A stretch of 64,000 nucleotides of DNA from Mycoplasmopsis verecunda. GTDB lineage: Bacteria; Bacillota_I; Bacilli_A; Mycoplasmatales; Metamycoplasmataceae. Location of the stretch: the NCBI RefSeq assembly GCF_033546915.1, contig NZ_CP137850.1, positions 124,001 through 188,000 on the forward strand, given 5' to 3'. Under the pieces are notes generated by a model, which had not been told where the DNA came from, did not search any database, and saw only the letters and a list, made by a program, of their open reading frames with translations. This document shows, piece after piece, positions 8,754 through 18,488 of the stretch. How positions within the stretch are numbered: the stretch's first letter is position 1; every line of letters starts with the position of its first letter. A program made the translations under genes and the position numbers.

Positions 8754-10055
8754 ATGATTAAACATACAGAAGAAAAAGATAAAGCACAAATAGTTGTTAC
8801 TGTTAAAGTTGATGCTTCTGAATTTCAAAAAAGATTAGAACAAGTTTCTAATGAATTAGCAAAAAAAGTTAAAGTAAAAGGGTACAGACCTGGCAAAGCA
8901 CCAATTGAAAAAGCTAAAGCACATTTAAACCCAGAAGTGATTTTATCTGAGACTGTTAAACATTTCAGCAATAAACACTTTAATGAAGTTATCGAATATG
9001 CAGTTAAAAATGAAATTAAAGTTAATTCTCAACCATTATTATCATATGATTTAAATGATGATGGTTTAGTTCTTGACTATAAATTCGTTTTAATGCCAAA
9101 TTTCGATGTTGATGTTAAAGATTTAAAAGTGAAATATACACCTGTTAAAGTTGCTAAAAGCGATGTGCAAGCAACTATTAAAGAATTAGAAGAAAATATG
9201 TCAACTGAAGTTGTAGTTGAAGAAGATGATGTAGAAACTCAATTAGGTGATACAGTAAATATTGATTTTAAAGGATTTATAGATAATGAACCTTTTGAAG
9301 GTGGAGAAGCTAAAGGATATAATTTAAAATTAGGTTCTAAAACGTTTATTCCAGGATTCGAAGATCAATTAGTAGGTAAGAAAAAAGGCTATGAAGGTGA
9401 TGTAGAAGTAACATTCCCATCTGATTATTTTGTTAAAGAATACAGAGACAAAAAAGCAGTATTCCAAGTTAAAATCAATTCATTCAAAAGAGCAAAATTA
9501 TTTAAACTAACAGATGAAAATGTAAATATTTTCCAAGATCCACAAGTTAAAGATATGAAGTCTTTAGAAAGTGTATTAAAAGGAAATATAAGAGTAAGAA
9601 AATTTATTGAAAATAATGTTTCATTCTACGAAGAACTAGTTAAACAAATTATTGCAAAAGCTAAACCAGTAATTCACGAATCATTCTTAACAGCACATGT
9701 TGAAAATAGCAAAAAAGAATTTGAAAACTCATTAAAACAATACGGAATTAAAAAACAAGAATATTTACAATTAATTAAATCTACAGAAAAAGATTTAGAA
9801 GCTGAATTCAAAAAACAAGCATTAGAACAAGTTACAAAAGCTGAAGCTTATAGATACTTAGTTGAAAAATATCATGTTAATGCTTCTGCTGAACAAATAG
9901 ATGATTTTACACAAAAATTTGTATCATTTGGATTCTCAAGCGAATCAGCTCATGAATTTGTTATTTCATCATTAAGAATGTCATTAATTTTAAGTGATAT
10001 CAACCCAGAACTAGCTGAAAAATTAGAAAAAGATTTTAATGAAATTGTAAAATAA
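8754..10055 (+). CDS. tig: Trigger factor, ribosome-bound chaperone and prolyl isomerase
   Basis: Binds nascent chains at the ribosome exit tunnel. The 433-residue product has the three expected parts. The N-terminal ribosome-binding domain has a signature like GFRxGKxP, seen as VKGYRPGKAPIEKAK (residues 42-56). The FKBP-type isomerase domain spans about residues 158-235 (GDTVNIDFKGFIDNEPFEGG). The C-terminal helical domain is rich in Lys, Glu and Gln. The ATG follows AGGAGAAATA. A terminator closes this single-gene unit. Confidence 0.95.
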   Translation: MIKHTEEKDKAQIVVTVKVDASEFQKRLEQVSNELAKKVKVKGYRPGKAPIEKAKAHLNPEVILSETVKHFSNKHFNEVIEYAVKNEIKVNSQPLLSYDLNDDGLVLDYKFVLMPNFDVDVKDLKVKYTPVKVAKSDVQATIKELEENMSTEVVVEEDDVETQLGDTVNIDFKGFIDNEPFEGGEAKGYNLKLGSKTFIPGFEDQLVGKKKGYEGDVEVTFPSDYFVKEYRDKKAVFQVKINSFKRAKLFKLTDENVNIFQDPQVKDMKSLESVLKGNIRVRKFIENNVSFYEELVKQIIAKAKPVIHESFLTAHVENSKKEFENSLKQYGIKKQEYLQLIKSTEKDLEAEFKKQALEQVTKAEAYRYLVEKYHVNASAEQIDDFTQKFVSFGFSSESAHEFVISSLRMSLILSDINPELAEKLEKDFNEIVK

Positions 10056-10062
10056 TTTTATT

Positions 10063-10087
10063 AATAGTGCAATTAGCACTATTTTTT
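10063..10087 (+). terminator. Terminator after tig
   Basis: The stem AATAGTGC / GCACTATT runs directly into seven T. Confidence 0.88.
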
Positions 10088-10159
10088 TATACCTTATCTA
10101 TAAGCATAAAAATAAATTTTTTTGTGATATGTAATACAAAAAAGTATTAAAATAGCGCT

Positions 10160-11320
10160 ATGAAAAACTTAAAGGAAAAATTACTTAAAACACCACTTGG
10201 AGTCAACGGAGTTGCCCTAGGAACTATGGGTATTGCAACAACAGGAATATTTATTTTAGATCACTTTCAATATAGCTCTGTAGTAAGATGAATAGAATAT
10301 GGAGTAGATTTACGTTGATTCCAGTTGGCATTGCAAATATTATGTATAACAATTTGTTTATTTTATATATCTTTAACATGTATAAGATATAGTTTGGAGC
10401 CTAGAACTATATATCATGAAATGAAAATACCTCATGTCGCAGGAATGATAGGTGTATTATTTCTTTGTTTCTGTCTATTAGGTAATTCATTTGGATGAAT
10501 CTTTACAACATTTATTGCTGACAAGGAACTACGATATAATCTTTTAATAGCTCCAAGTATAATTGTTTTTATAGCAGTTACATGTCAATTTATTTATTTA
10601 GGTTTCTTTCTTAAAATTGTTCTGTTTAAGAAGGAAACATTTAAAGGTGAGGCTTATGCTTCATGATTTGTTCCATTAGTAGGATTAGCTATTTCAGCTG
10701 CATATTCAGATAATTTAGGTGATGTTTTACCATTATATTATTGACAAATTGTATGATTTGTAGGATTTGCAATATTCATAATAATGTATCCTTTTGTTTA
10801 CTTTAAGTTTTTATTTAAACCTCATGCTAAAGAGGAAAATATTCCATCTATGGCTATATTTGCATCACCAGCAAATATGATGGCTGTGGGATTTCTTGTA
10901 TCATTTAATCCACATAGAAATGACTTAGGTTTAAACATGACTGTATTTAATAATGCCGTGTTTTATCAAGTTATCTCAATTATCCTATTTTGTTTCGGAG
11001 CAATTTCGGTAGGATTATATTATGCTATTTTAGTTAAATCATTAATGATGAAAAAATATTCAATGACTTGAACTTCATTAACCTTCCCTGCAGCTGTTTC
11101 AGCAACTGGAACTATTAAGTTTGCAGAATATTTCTTCTTAAAAACTATAGACTCATATTCATTTGAGGGAGCATATTGAACACTTATAGTAATTGGTGTA
11201 TTCTTATTCCTTACTTCTCTTGCACTCGTTATATTTTGTAATATTAAATATGGTATTATTATGAGAAAAATTTGATTTCCTGATAAAACTCAGCCTATTT
11301 TTAGAAAAAAAGCAGCATAA
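10160..11320 (+). CDS. TDT/SLAC1-family membrane transporter (TehA-like)
   Basis: A 386-residue integral membrane protein with about ten hydrophobic segments and eleven TGA tryptophans. The start (KTPLGVNGVALGTMGIATTG) and the repeated PxxxAxxAxxG-like turns, such as ASPANMMAVGFLVSF near residue 235 and FPAAVSATGTIKFA near residue 312, resemble the tellurite-resistance/dicarboxylate (TDT) family that includes TehA, Mae1 and plant SLAC1. These move anions such as malate or chloride. The true substrate cannot be told. A TAAAAT box ends 6 nt before the ATG and no ribosome binding site is seen. It converges on rpe. Confidence 0.75.
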
Positions 11321-11335
11321 GCTGCATTTTTATTT
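11305..11335. terminator. Bidirectional terminator between the TDT transporter and rpe
   Basis: GCAGC ATAA GCTGC is flanked by A7 on the left and ATTTTTATTT on the right, so it serves both convergent genes. It overlaps both stop codons. Confidence 0.85.
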
Positions 11336-11998
11336 CTCTGCGAATTTACCAAGCACAGTATTAATTCTTTCTTTTGTTGGCTCAACAACAATATATGTTC
11401 CCGCCACACAAGCATCAGCACCTACATTAAAGCATTCAGGGCCTGTTGTTGCATTGATTCCACCATCAACTTGAATTAAGTAATCATAGCTGTTATCATC
11501 TCTTAGATGTTTTAATTGTGCAATTTTATCAAGTGCAATTGGCATGAATTTTTGACCGCCCGCTCCAGGTTCAACTGACATCACTAAAACTAAAGCTAAT
11601 CTATCTAAAAATGGTTTAATAGCATCAACAGATGTATTTGGTTTAATAGCTAATCCTATTTTTAAATCATGATAGTTTTTAGTTAAAAATTCATCAAATT
11701 TCTCTAAATCATCTTCGATTGCTTCGTAATGGAAAGTAATTATATCCACTATATCTTTAACTAATGACACATATTCATATGGGTTGATTACCATTAAGTG
11801 TGCATCCTTGATATGAGGAATACCGTTTTCTGAAATATTAGCAATTTCTTCAATTTGAATAGCTGTATTAGGAACAAATTTACCGTCCATAACATCATAG
11901 TGTATTCATTTTATACCGTTATTTACTAATGTATTTGCCATATCTAGTCTTTTGTCTACATCAACATTTAACAAGCTTGGTGTAACATATTTTTTCAT
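11330..11998 (-). CDS. rpe: Ribulose-phosphate 3-epimerase
   Basis: Interconverts ribulose-5-phosphate and xylulose-5-phosphate in the pentose phosphate pathway. The 222-residue TIM-barrel protein starts MKKYVTPSLLNVD, reads one TGA as W just before IHYDVMDGKFVPN, and shows the phosphate and metal signatures SVEPGAGGQKF near residue 138 and QVDGGIN near residue 172. It is the last gene of gmk-prpC-prkC-rsgA-rpe, the same order as part of the Firmicutes cluster. Its ATG is 1 nt after the rsgA stop. Confidence 0.95.
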
Positions 11999-11999
11999 A

Positions 12000-12848
12000 T
12001 TATCTTTCTCCTTTTGATAATTCATCTAATAATTTAATATAGTTATTATATCTTATTTGTGGTATAAGCTTTGTACCAATATTTTGCTTTATAGCACAAT
12101 TATCTATATTCTCATTATAATGTAAGCAATTTCTAAATTTACAACTTTTAGATAATTCTCTAAATATTTTAAAACTTTTGGATAATTGTTCTTTACTTAA
12201 ATCTAATGTTAAAGATGAAAATCCTGGTGTATCAATTAAATATCCACCATTGAAATCAATTATTGATACAACTCTTGTTGTATGTTTACCACGTCCAAGG
12301 GCTTTTGATATTTCTTGTGTAGAAAATGAATGGTTACCGAGTGCATTTATAGTAGTAGTTTTACCTACTCCGCTTTGTCCCATAAAAACAGAATATTTTC
12401 CAGTGAAAATATCTATTAAATGATTATGGTTATATCCTGATACATTATCAATTAATTCGACATGATATTTCATTCCACGATATAATGAGGCAATTTGATT
12501 AGCTTCTTCTGGATTTAAATCACTTTTTGTGATAAATAATACTGGTTCAATGTTTTTACTCTCGATAATTGCAAAATATTTGTCAACTAAGAAGGATTGG
12601 AATTTTGGTTTTTCTATTGACATAAAAACAATCATTTGATCTATATTAGCTACCTTTGGTCTAATGAAGAAGTTTTCTCTAGGTAATATATTGACTATAA
12701 CTCCATTTTCCACTATTACATTATCCCCAACTATTGGTGATTGTTCTAAATATCTTAGTTTACCTGATGCTGGTATCTCTAATGTTTCGTTATTTTCATT
12801 TCTTACAGTGTAAATTCCTGATACACTTTTTAAAACTTTATATTGCAT
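12000..12848 (-). CDS. rsgA: Ribosome small-subunit maturation GTPase RsgA
   Basis: Assists late 30S assembly. The 282-residue product has an N-terminal OB-fold (residues 1-65), then a circularly permuted GTPase with G4 (FITKSDL, about 102) before G1 (GQSGVGKTT, about 158) and G3 (DTPGFSS, about 206). The C-terminal zinc knuckle is CKFRNCLHYNENIDNC near residue 235. This order is diagnostic for YjeQ/RsgA. Its ATG overlaps the prkC stop by one base, so translation is probably coupled. Confidence 0.96.
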   Translation of the reverse strand: MQYKVLKSVSGIYTVRNENNETLEIPASGKLRYLEQSPIVGDNVIVENGVIVNILPRENFFIRPKVANIDQMIVFMSIEKPKFQSFLVDKYFAIIESKNIEPVLFITKSDLNPEEANQIASLYRGMKYHVELIDNVSGYNHNHLIDIFTGKYSVFMGQSGVGKTTTINALGNHSFSTQEISKALGRGKHTTRVVSIIDFNGGYLIDTPGFSSLTLDLSKEQLSKSFKIFRELSKSCKFRNCLHYNENIDNCAIKQNIGTKLIPQIRYNNYIKLLDELSKGER

Positions 12849-13843
12849 TATAAGTACTCCAATAAAACTAGAGTTAATGAGATGCTAATTATTAATATAA
12901 CAATAAATGAAAGTGAAGTTATTAAGAAAGCATTAGAATTTACAATGTCAGAAATTTTTCTCTTTTTCTTTAGAGATTTAGGATTTAATGGTTGTTCATA
13001 TATTCTTTCAGGACTTAAACAAGTTTTTAAATCTTGTTGAAATTCGTAAACATTTTGATATCTATCTTCAGGGTGCTTTGCTGTAGCTTTTATAACAACA
13101 TTACACATAGCTTGTGGTAAATCAACGAATTCCTTTGGGGATGGAAATTGATTTTTATAATGCATCATAATCGTGTCTTGATCTCTTGCACCTTCAAAAG
13201 GATATTGTCCGGTTAGCATTTCAAATAGAACGACTCCTAGAGCATATATATCAACAGCTTTTGTTATTTCTGCTCCTTTAATTGTATATTCAGGTGCAGC
13301 ATAATAAGGACTGCAAATAACTGCATTAACTTTTGTTAATCTTTGGGATTCAGGTGTTAAACTAATTCCAAGATCAATTATTTTTACATTATGAGCATCA
13401 TCAATAATTATATTTTGACTTTTTATATCTCTATGGATAACCCCATTATTATGTAGTTCACCAATTCCTTCAGCTATTTTATTGATATAAGTCTTAGCTT
13501 TTTTTACATTAAGTGAACCATTAGCTCTAATTATGTTATATAAAGTATTTCCTGAAATATATTCCATAACATAATATTGTTCAACATTATCACCGTAATA
13601 GTCAATTAACTTAGGTATATGTTTTGATTTAACTTTTCCTAAAAGTGTAGCTTCCTCTTTAAAACGTTGATAAGCAACTTTATCATATACATTAGACATA
13701 AATTTTAATGCATATTTGATATTGGTATTATTTTTAGGTGTTACTAAAAAAACAGTCCCCATTCCACCACTACCTAAAATAGTTTTAATAATGTATTTAT
13801 TGTGAATTTTGGAGCTAGAAGGAACTGAAAAATTATTTGACAT
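12848..13843 (-). CDS. prkC: Membrane-anchored Ser/Thr protein kinase (PrkC-like, no PASTA domains)
   Basis: A Hanks-type kinase. From the chosen start (MSNNF) it is 331 residues. The Gly loop is LGSGGMGTVFLV (about 23-34), the ATP lysine lies in YALKFMS, and the catalytic loop is HRDIKSQN (about 133-140). The metal-binding motif is DLG rather than DFG, and YAAPE is present. A single C-terminal membrane helix (about 305-327) ends the protein. Firmicute PrkC has extracellular PASTA repeats, which are absent, so the sensing part is lost or on another protein. GGAGG lies 5 nt before the ATG at 13843; an ATG at 13855 lacks a site. It overlaps prpC. Confidence 0.92.
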   Translation of the reverse strand: MSNNFSVPSSSKIHNKYIIKTILGSGGMGTVFLVTPKNNTNIKYALKFMSNVYDKVAYQRFKEEATLLGKVKSKHIPKLIDYYGDNVEQYYVMEYISGNTLYNIIRANGSLNVKKAKTYINKIAEGIGELHNNGVIHRDIKSQNIIIDDAHNVKIIDLGISLTPESQRLTKVNAVICSPYYAAPEYTIKGAEITKAVDIYALGVVLFEMLTGQYPFEGARDQDTIMMHYKNQFPSPKEFVDLPQAMCNVVIKATAKHPEDRYQNVYEFQQDLKTCLSPERIYEQPLNPKSLKKKRKISDIVNSNAFLITSLSFIVILIISISLTLVLLEYL

Positions 13844-14594
13844 CATTTCCTCCATTTGTTATTTGTAATAAAACAAGAGTCATATTATCTGTTGATTCAG
13901 ACACAATAGCTTCATCTAAAATTTGTTTTCCAATTAGCGATAATGCTTTGTCTTGCAATACATAATATTCTAACTCGTCTTTAGACATAAATCCATGCAC
14001 TCCATCAGAAGTTAATAAAATTTTATTTATATTATCAAAACCTTTTGGCGATATTTCAAATAATTCAATCAGTGTATTGTAATTAGGTAAAACAGCACTA
14101 GTTAAATATTTTCTCATTTCAGGATTGTATTTTTCAACATCTTCTCCTTCAAGAATAAGTTGATTTTCTACATTATGATCAATTGTTACTTGAACTAACT
14201 TATCGCTTTTAGCAACATAACAACGGCTATCACCTGAATTAAATACTAAGATATTTTTTGTATTATGCAAAATTAAACACCCTACAGCAGTTGTTCCCAT
14301 AGAGCTTTTTTCAGAATGTGCTGATGAAATTGATTTCAATGCAGATTTAGCTTTATCAAATGTTAAAAATATTCATTGCTTAGCAGTTATGTTATTTGAT
14401 ACATGAAAGTTATTGTAAAACTCAGTATTAAATATATCGATAACAGTTTGTGCAGCTACATCTCCATATGAATGTCCACCGATTCCGTCACACAAAATAG
14501 CAAGTGTAGCTTTTTCATTTTGAAAAACACTTGCTCTATCATCATTTTTTGGTCTAATTCCTTGCAATGATTCTAAGTAATAATTAATTTTCAA
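13833..14594 (-). CDS. prpC: PP2C-family protein phosphatase
   Basis: Removes phosphate from Ser/Thr residues, very probably those added by the adjacent kinase. The 253-residue protein reads one TGA as W near residue 74. Metal-binding motifs typical of PP2C are visible: NDDRASV (residues 16-22), LCDGIGGHSYGD (about 34-45), LLTSDGVHGFM near residue 185 and DNMTLVLL near residue 238. It overlaps gmk at its start and the kinase at its end, so the kinase and phosphatase are made together. Confidence 0.94.
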
Positions 14595-15189
14595 TACCTA
14601 GCTCCTTATGAAGGATGGCACGAATTTCTTCTGCTGCTCTTTCAGGTACATCGTTAATAATCTTGTATTTGAAGATTTGTGAGTCAGCTATTTCTTCTTC
14701 GGCTTTCTTCAATCTTTGTTTTAATGTTTCGTTGTTTTCTGAACCACGTTTTAGTATTCTGTCTTTTAAATCTTGGACAGATGGCGGGGCAAGGAAAATA
14801 GTTATTAAATTATATTTTTCTGCTTCTTTTGAATCGCTAGAAAACTTTTTAATAATTTGCTTAGCACCATTGGTTTCAATTTCTAACATAGGCACTTTAT
14901 GCTTATTGTGAATTTTATCTAATTCTGAGTATAATGTTCCATAGTAATTAGATAAGTGATATGAAAATTCGATAAATTTACGACTTTTAATTTTATCTCT
15001 AAATGTATCAACATCAATAAAGTGGTAATGGATACCGTCAAGCTCTCCTTCTCTAGGAAGTCTAGTAGTCGCAGAACAAGATAGCGATAAGTTTAACTCA
15101 TCGTATTCAAAAAGCAATCTTTCTACAGTTCCTTTACCAACACCACTAGGTCCGGTAAAAATAATAATAGGGCTCTTTTTTGTATCCAT
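14584..15189 (-). CDS. gmk: Guanylate kinase
   Basis: Phosphorylates GMP to GDP in purine salvage. The 201-residue product has the P-loop FTGPSGVGKGTV (residues 11-22), the GMP-binding TTRLPREGELDGIHYHF (about 42-58) and YGTLYSEL. It is the first gene of the minus-strand operon and is divergent from truB with 77 nt between them. It ends inside prpC with an 11 nt overlap. Confidence 0.96.
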   Translation of the reverse strand: MDTKKSPIIIFTGPSGVGKGTVERLLFEYDELNLSLSCSATTRLPREGELDGIHYHFIDVDTFRDKIKSRKFIEFSYHLSNYYGTLYSELDKIHNKHKVPMLEIETNGAKQIIKKFSSDSKEAEKYNLITIFLAPPSVQDLKDRILKRGSENNETLKQRLKKAEEEIADSQIFKYKIINDVPERAAEEIRAILHKELGIEN

Positions 15190-15266
15190 AATTAAGGTTA
15201 TTATATCATTAATTTATTTTTATATTCTTATATTTATTTTAATATTTATATTAAAATATAAATACT

Positions 15267-16103
15267 ATGTTTTATAAATTTAATAAACCCACTGGTGTGT
15301 ATGCAAACAAGACAGTCCGTTCATTGCAAAGAGAATTAAAAGCTTCAAAAATAGGACACATTGGTATTTTAGATCCTCTAGCTGAAGGATTAATGATTGT
15401 TGCAACTGATTTTGAAACAAAATTATTACAATATATTGATAATAAATCAAAGACATATATTGCGAAGGCTAAATTGCATTATTCAAGTGAAACTTATGAT
15501 ACTGATAGTGAATTAATTTTTCATAATGAAGAAAAAATATCATTAGAACAATTAATTAATGCTGTCAAATATATGAAAACAACTACGTCACAGTTACCTC
15601 CTATTTGGAGTGCAAAAAAAATCAGTGGTAAAAAAGCTTATGAGTATGCACGTAATGATGAACAAGTAATATTAAAAGAACAAAGTATTAATATTCATAA
15701 ATATGAAATATTAAACTTCGATTATGATAAGCAGGAAGCCAAATTTTTAATTTCAGTATCAGAAGGGACATATATCCGTTCGTTATTAGTAGATACGGCT
15801 AAATATCTTAATATCCATTGTGTAATGAGCGAGTTAAAACGCATACAAGTTGGTAAAATTTCTCTAGGAAACTTACAGCCAAATGATTATGAATTAATAC
15901 CAGTTGAAGAATTAATAAATTTAAAACAAATAGAATTATCTATACAAGATAAGAAATATATACAAAATGGAAATGCATTTTATTGTAAAAACGACAATGG
16001 CATGTATTTACTAATAAATCCAGCAAATAATTTAATATGTGCAATTGGTGAAATTAAGGATAATATATTTCAACCAAAAAAAGTTGCTTTGGAAAGGGTA
16101 TAA
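15267..16103 (+). CDS. truB: tRNA pseudouridine(55) synthase
   Basis: Makes pseudouridine 55 in the T loop of tRNAs. The 278-residue product has the catalytic motif GHIGILDPLAEG with the active aspartate at residue 36 (family consensus GHTGTLDPxAxG). SKTYIAKAKL and the mid motif GTYIRSLLVD near residue 172 also fit TruB. It lacks a Shine-Dalgarno. A TAAATACT-like AT stretch lies directly before the ATG, which suggests a leaderless mRNA. The stop overlaps the next gene. truB, ribF and rpsO are neighbours in many bacteria. Confidence 0.94.
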   Translation: MFYKFNKPTGVYANKTVRSLQRELKASKIGHIGILDPLAEGLMIVATDFETKLLQYIDNKSKTYIAKAKLHYSSETYDTDSELIFHNEEKISLEQLINAVKYMKTTTSQLPPIWSAKKISGKKAYEYARNDEQVILKEQSINIHKYEILNFDYDKQEAKFLISVSEGTYIRSLLVDTAKYLNIHCVMSELKRIQVGKISLGNLQPNDYELIPVEELINLKQIELSIQDKKYIQNGNAFYCKNDNGMYLLINPANNLICAIGEIKDNIFQPKKVALERV

Positions 16104-16921
16104 TGAAACAATTAAAAGATTTAATTAAAATTGCAGCATTTGATGTAGATGGAACAATTTTGCCTAATGGGACAACTCAATTTTCAATGAATACAAGAAA
16201 AATATTTCCATTATTAAAACTAAATGGAATTACAACTGTTATTTCATCAGCAAGAGAATTCGCAACAATAGGAGACTTTCTTGATCAACTAGATCCAGTA
16301 GATTATTTTATTGGAGCTAATGGTGCTTTTATTTTTGATAATAATAAAAAAGAATTTGTGTATAAAAATACATTAAAAAAAGATGAAGTTATCAAAATTT
16401 ATAATGAATTTAAAGATAAAGTTAATGCAGTTGCTGTAGCCGATTTTGATAAAGTATTTAAAACACCTAATATGGATCTTTCATCTTGATTTATTCGTCC
16501 ATTTATGACCAATTATTATAACTTTGATGAAAATGAATTATCAAATGATGATTTATATGTCATCACTTTAAATGTTGATAATTCTGATGAAATATCAAAA
16601 GAAATTAAAGAATTTATCGAAAATAATAATTTAAATATGGAAATATCAGCAAAATGGTCTAGAGGAATATTTATTGGACCTAAAAATGTATCAAAAAGTC
16701 ACACATTAAATATCCTATGTGAAAAACTCGGTTATAAGATGAATGAAAACTTAATTGCTTTCGGGGACAGTAGCAATGATTATGAAATGTTAAGAGATGC
16801 ATATTATGGTGTTGCTATGGAAAGAGCTAATGAATGAATTAAATCAGTAGCTAACGATATAGCTTTAGATTGTGAATATGATGGAGCTTATTTAAAATTA
16901 AAGGAATTGAAATTAATTTAA
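16103..16921 (+). CDS. HAD-superfamily Cof-type phosphatase
   Basis: A 272-residue phosphatase of the HAD IIB (Cof) type, read through two TGA tryptophans (16487 and 16835). Motif I is AAFDVDGTILP with nucleophile Asp14, motif II is SSAREF, and the motif III/IV lysine and aspartates lie in KSHTLN and FGDSSNDYEML near residue 220. Such enzymes hydrolyse sugar phosphates or flavin/pyridoxal phosphates. The place between truB and ribF invites a flavin-related role (for example FMN), but this is inference. It overlaps both neighbours by one base. Confidence 0.88.
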
Positions 16922-17781
16922 TGAACGAATTAATAATTTATGATTTAGATGATTTTATAACAATGGAAAATGATAATTTCATATTAGGGTCATTTGAATC
17001 ATTCCATTTAGGGCATTATCAATTATTAAAGGAAGCGCAAAGCAATGGTGGCAGAATTATATTAGTATGTTTTAATGCTGAAAAAGGTATGCCTAAGTTT
17101 AAGAAAAAAATTTTTACTGATAATTATGCTAAATATGAGCAGTTAGCTAGATTGCCTTTTGATGCAATCGTTCAGTTAGATTTTAATCGAATTAAGCATT
17201 TATCAGGAGAAGATTTTTTACTAGCTTTAGCTCAAAATCATTATGTAAACTTTATAGCAGGAAGTGACTTTAGATTTGGAAATAATGCTTCATTTACATT
17301 AGAAGACTTTGATAATGAAGAATATTATTCAAAATTTAAAATTCAACAAGTAGACTTATTGCAAGATATAAATTCAAAAATTTCAACATCGAAATTAAAA
17401 GAAAGTTTAGAGTTTGGAGATATTAATTTTATCAATTCACTATTAGTGTTTAATTATGCTTTCTCAGGCATACTAAATGAGCCAAATATAATTAAAACAA
17501 TAGATAATTTATGCAAAATCCAAAGTGCAACATATTGTGCATTATTTCACATAGGCGAATTCGTTTATTATGGTGTAATGCATATTTCTCTTTCTGGAGT
17601 AAGAACATTAAAACTAATTAAATACGAAATTAATGATACAGTTATGAATACTAGAGTTGTAGTTGAAGTTGTGTCTAAAATTAGAACTATTATCTCAAAT
17701 TATGATGATTATATAAATGATGAAGATATGCAAAGGGCTCAAGATTATTTTGCAAGAAAAATAATAGAAAATAAGAAGTAA
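16921..17781 (+). CDS. ribF: FAD synthetase (RibF-like, kinase half degenerate)
   Basis: RibF normally joins an FMN adenylyltransferase domain to a riboflavin kinase domain. The 286-residue product keeps the nucleotidyltransferase part: GSFESFHLGHYQLL (residues 23-36, H-x-G-H), FIAGSDFRFG (about 116-125) and STSKLKESL. In the second half (about 180-286) I cannot find the riboflavin kinase signatures (GxVxxGxxxGRxLGxPTAN or the DxYxG type). The C-terminal part may therefore be catalytically dead, leaving FAD synthesis from imported FMN. Start overlaps the HAD gene stop. Confidence 0.85.
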   Translation: MNELIIYDLDDFITMENDNFILGSFESFHLGHYQLLKEAQSNGGRIILVCFNAEKGMPKFKKKIFTDNYAKYEQLARLPFDAIVQLDFNRIKHLSGEDFLLALAQNHYVNFIAGSDFRFGNNASFTLEDFDNEEYYSKFKIQQVDLLQDINSKISTSKLKESLEFGDINFINSLLVFNYAFSGILNEPNIIKTIDNLCKIQSATYCALFHIGEFVYYGVMHISLSGVRTLKLIKYEINDTVMNTRVVVEVVSKIRTIISNYDDYINDEDMQRAQDYFARKIIENKK

Positions 17782-17859
17782 TTATTTAAAAATTTAAATT
17801 TCTCTATTTTTAAGAACTAAAGATTATTATGAATTTACTTCGATTTCATTTTAATCTTA

Positions 17860-17865
17860 TATAAT
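17860..17865 (+). promoter_or_regulatory. -10 box of rpsO
   Basis: TATAAT is preceded by an AT-rich stretch. It leaves a leader of about 80 nt before rpsO, long enough for an S15 autoregulatory fold, though no such fold could be proven by eye. Confidence 0.55.
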
Positions 17866-17950
17866 ATCTAAAACTATAAACATAAATTTTAGACTTGGTT
17901 TTTATGAATATATTAGCTAGGTTTAAAACATAATAAAAGGAGAAAATATT

Positions 17951-18217
17951 ATGGTTTCAAAAGAAAGAAAAGCAGAATTAGTTAAACAATTCGGAAAAAA
18001 TCCTAAAGATACAGGTAACACAGCGGTTCAAATCGCTATTTTAACAGAAGATATTGAGTTATTAAAACCTCACTTCTTAAATAACCCTAAAGACAATCAC
18101 TCAAAAAGAGGATTTTTAGCTAAAATAGCTCAACGTAAAGTTTTATTAAAACACTTAAGAGAAAACAACTTTGAAGAATACAACAAAGTTATTGAAGCTC
18201 TCAACATTCGTAAATAA
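17951..18217 (+). CDS. rpsO: 30S ribosomal protein S15
   Basis: Binds 16S rRNA in the platform. The 88-residue product has the S15 signature [21 protein letters not shown] (residues 22-42) and [21 protein letters not shown]. Length is standard. The start follows AAAAGGAGAAAAT. The gene has its own promoter and terminator although it follows ribF, as is common. Confidence 0.97.
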   Translation: MVSKERKAELVKQFGKNPKDTGNTAVQIAILTEDIELLKPHFLNNPKDNHSKRGFLAKIAQRKVLLKHLRENNFEEYNKVIEALNIRK

Positions 18218-18235
18218 TATATTTTATGATTCAAT

Positions 18236-18262
18236 GCATCAAGTTTTACTTGGTGCTTTTTT
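18236..18262 (+). terminator. Terminator after rpsO
   Basis: GCATCAAGT / ACTTGGTGC with a TTT loop and one G-U pair, followed by six T. Confidence 0.88.
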
Positions 18263-18447
18263 ATATGACATAAACCGAAAAAGAATGAAAAATCAATATT
18301 TATATTTTAAAATCAAAATAAAAAATTCTATACATTTCCACAAAATACAAAAATAAGTCACAATTTGAAATTTAAAATTGTAAATAGTTAAGTTTTTCAA
18401 TAAATGTGAAACATTTCGAGAAAATGAAAACATCATTGATATAAGAC

Positions 18448-18453
18448 TATAAT
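18448..18453 (+). promoter_or_regulatory. -10 box of the peptidase-like gene
   Basis: TATAAT lies 35 nt before the ATG at 18489, with AAAGGA between them. The rest of 18263-18447 is AT-rich and I see no gene in it. Confidence 0.55.
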
Positions 18454-18488
18454 TCATTTATTAATTAGAAAGGAAAACAAGTGAAAAT

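Noticed and set aside
14340-14372. Apparent break in the PP2C phosphatase gene
   Set aside because: The break is a TGA codon; reading it as tryptophan gives one continuous protein with all metal-binding motifs.
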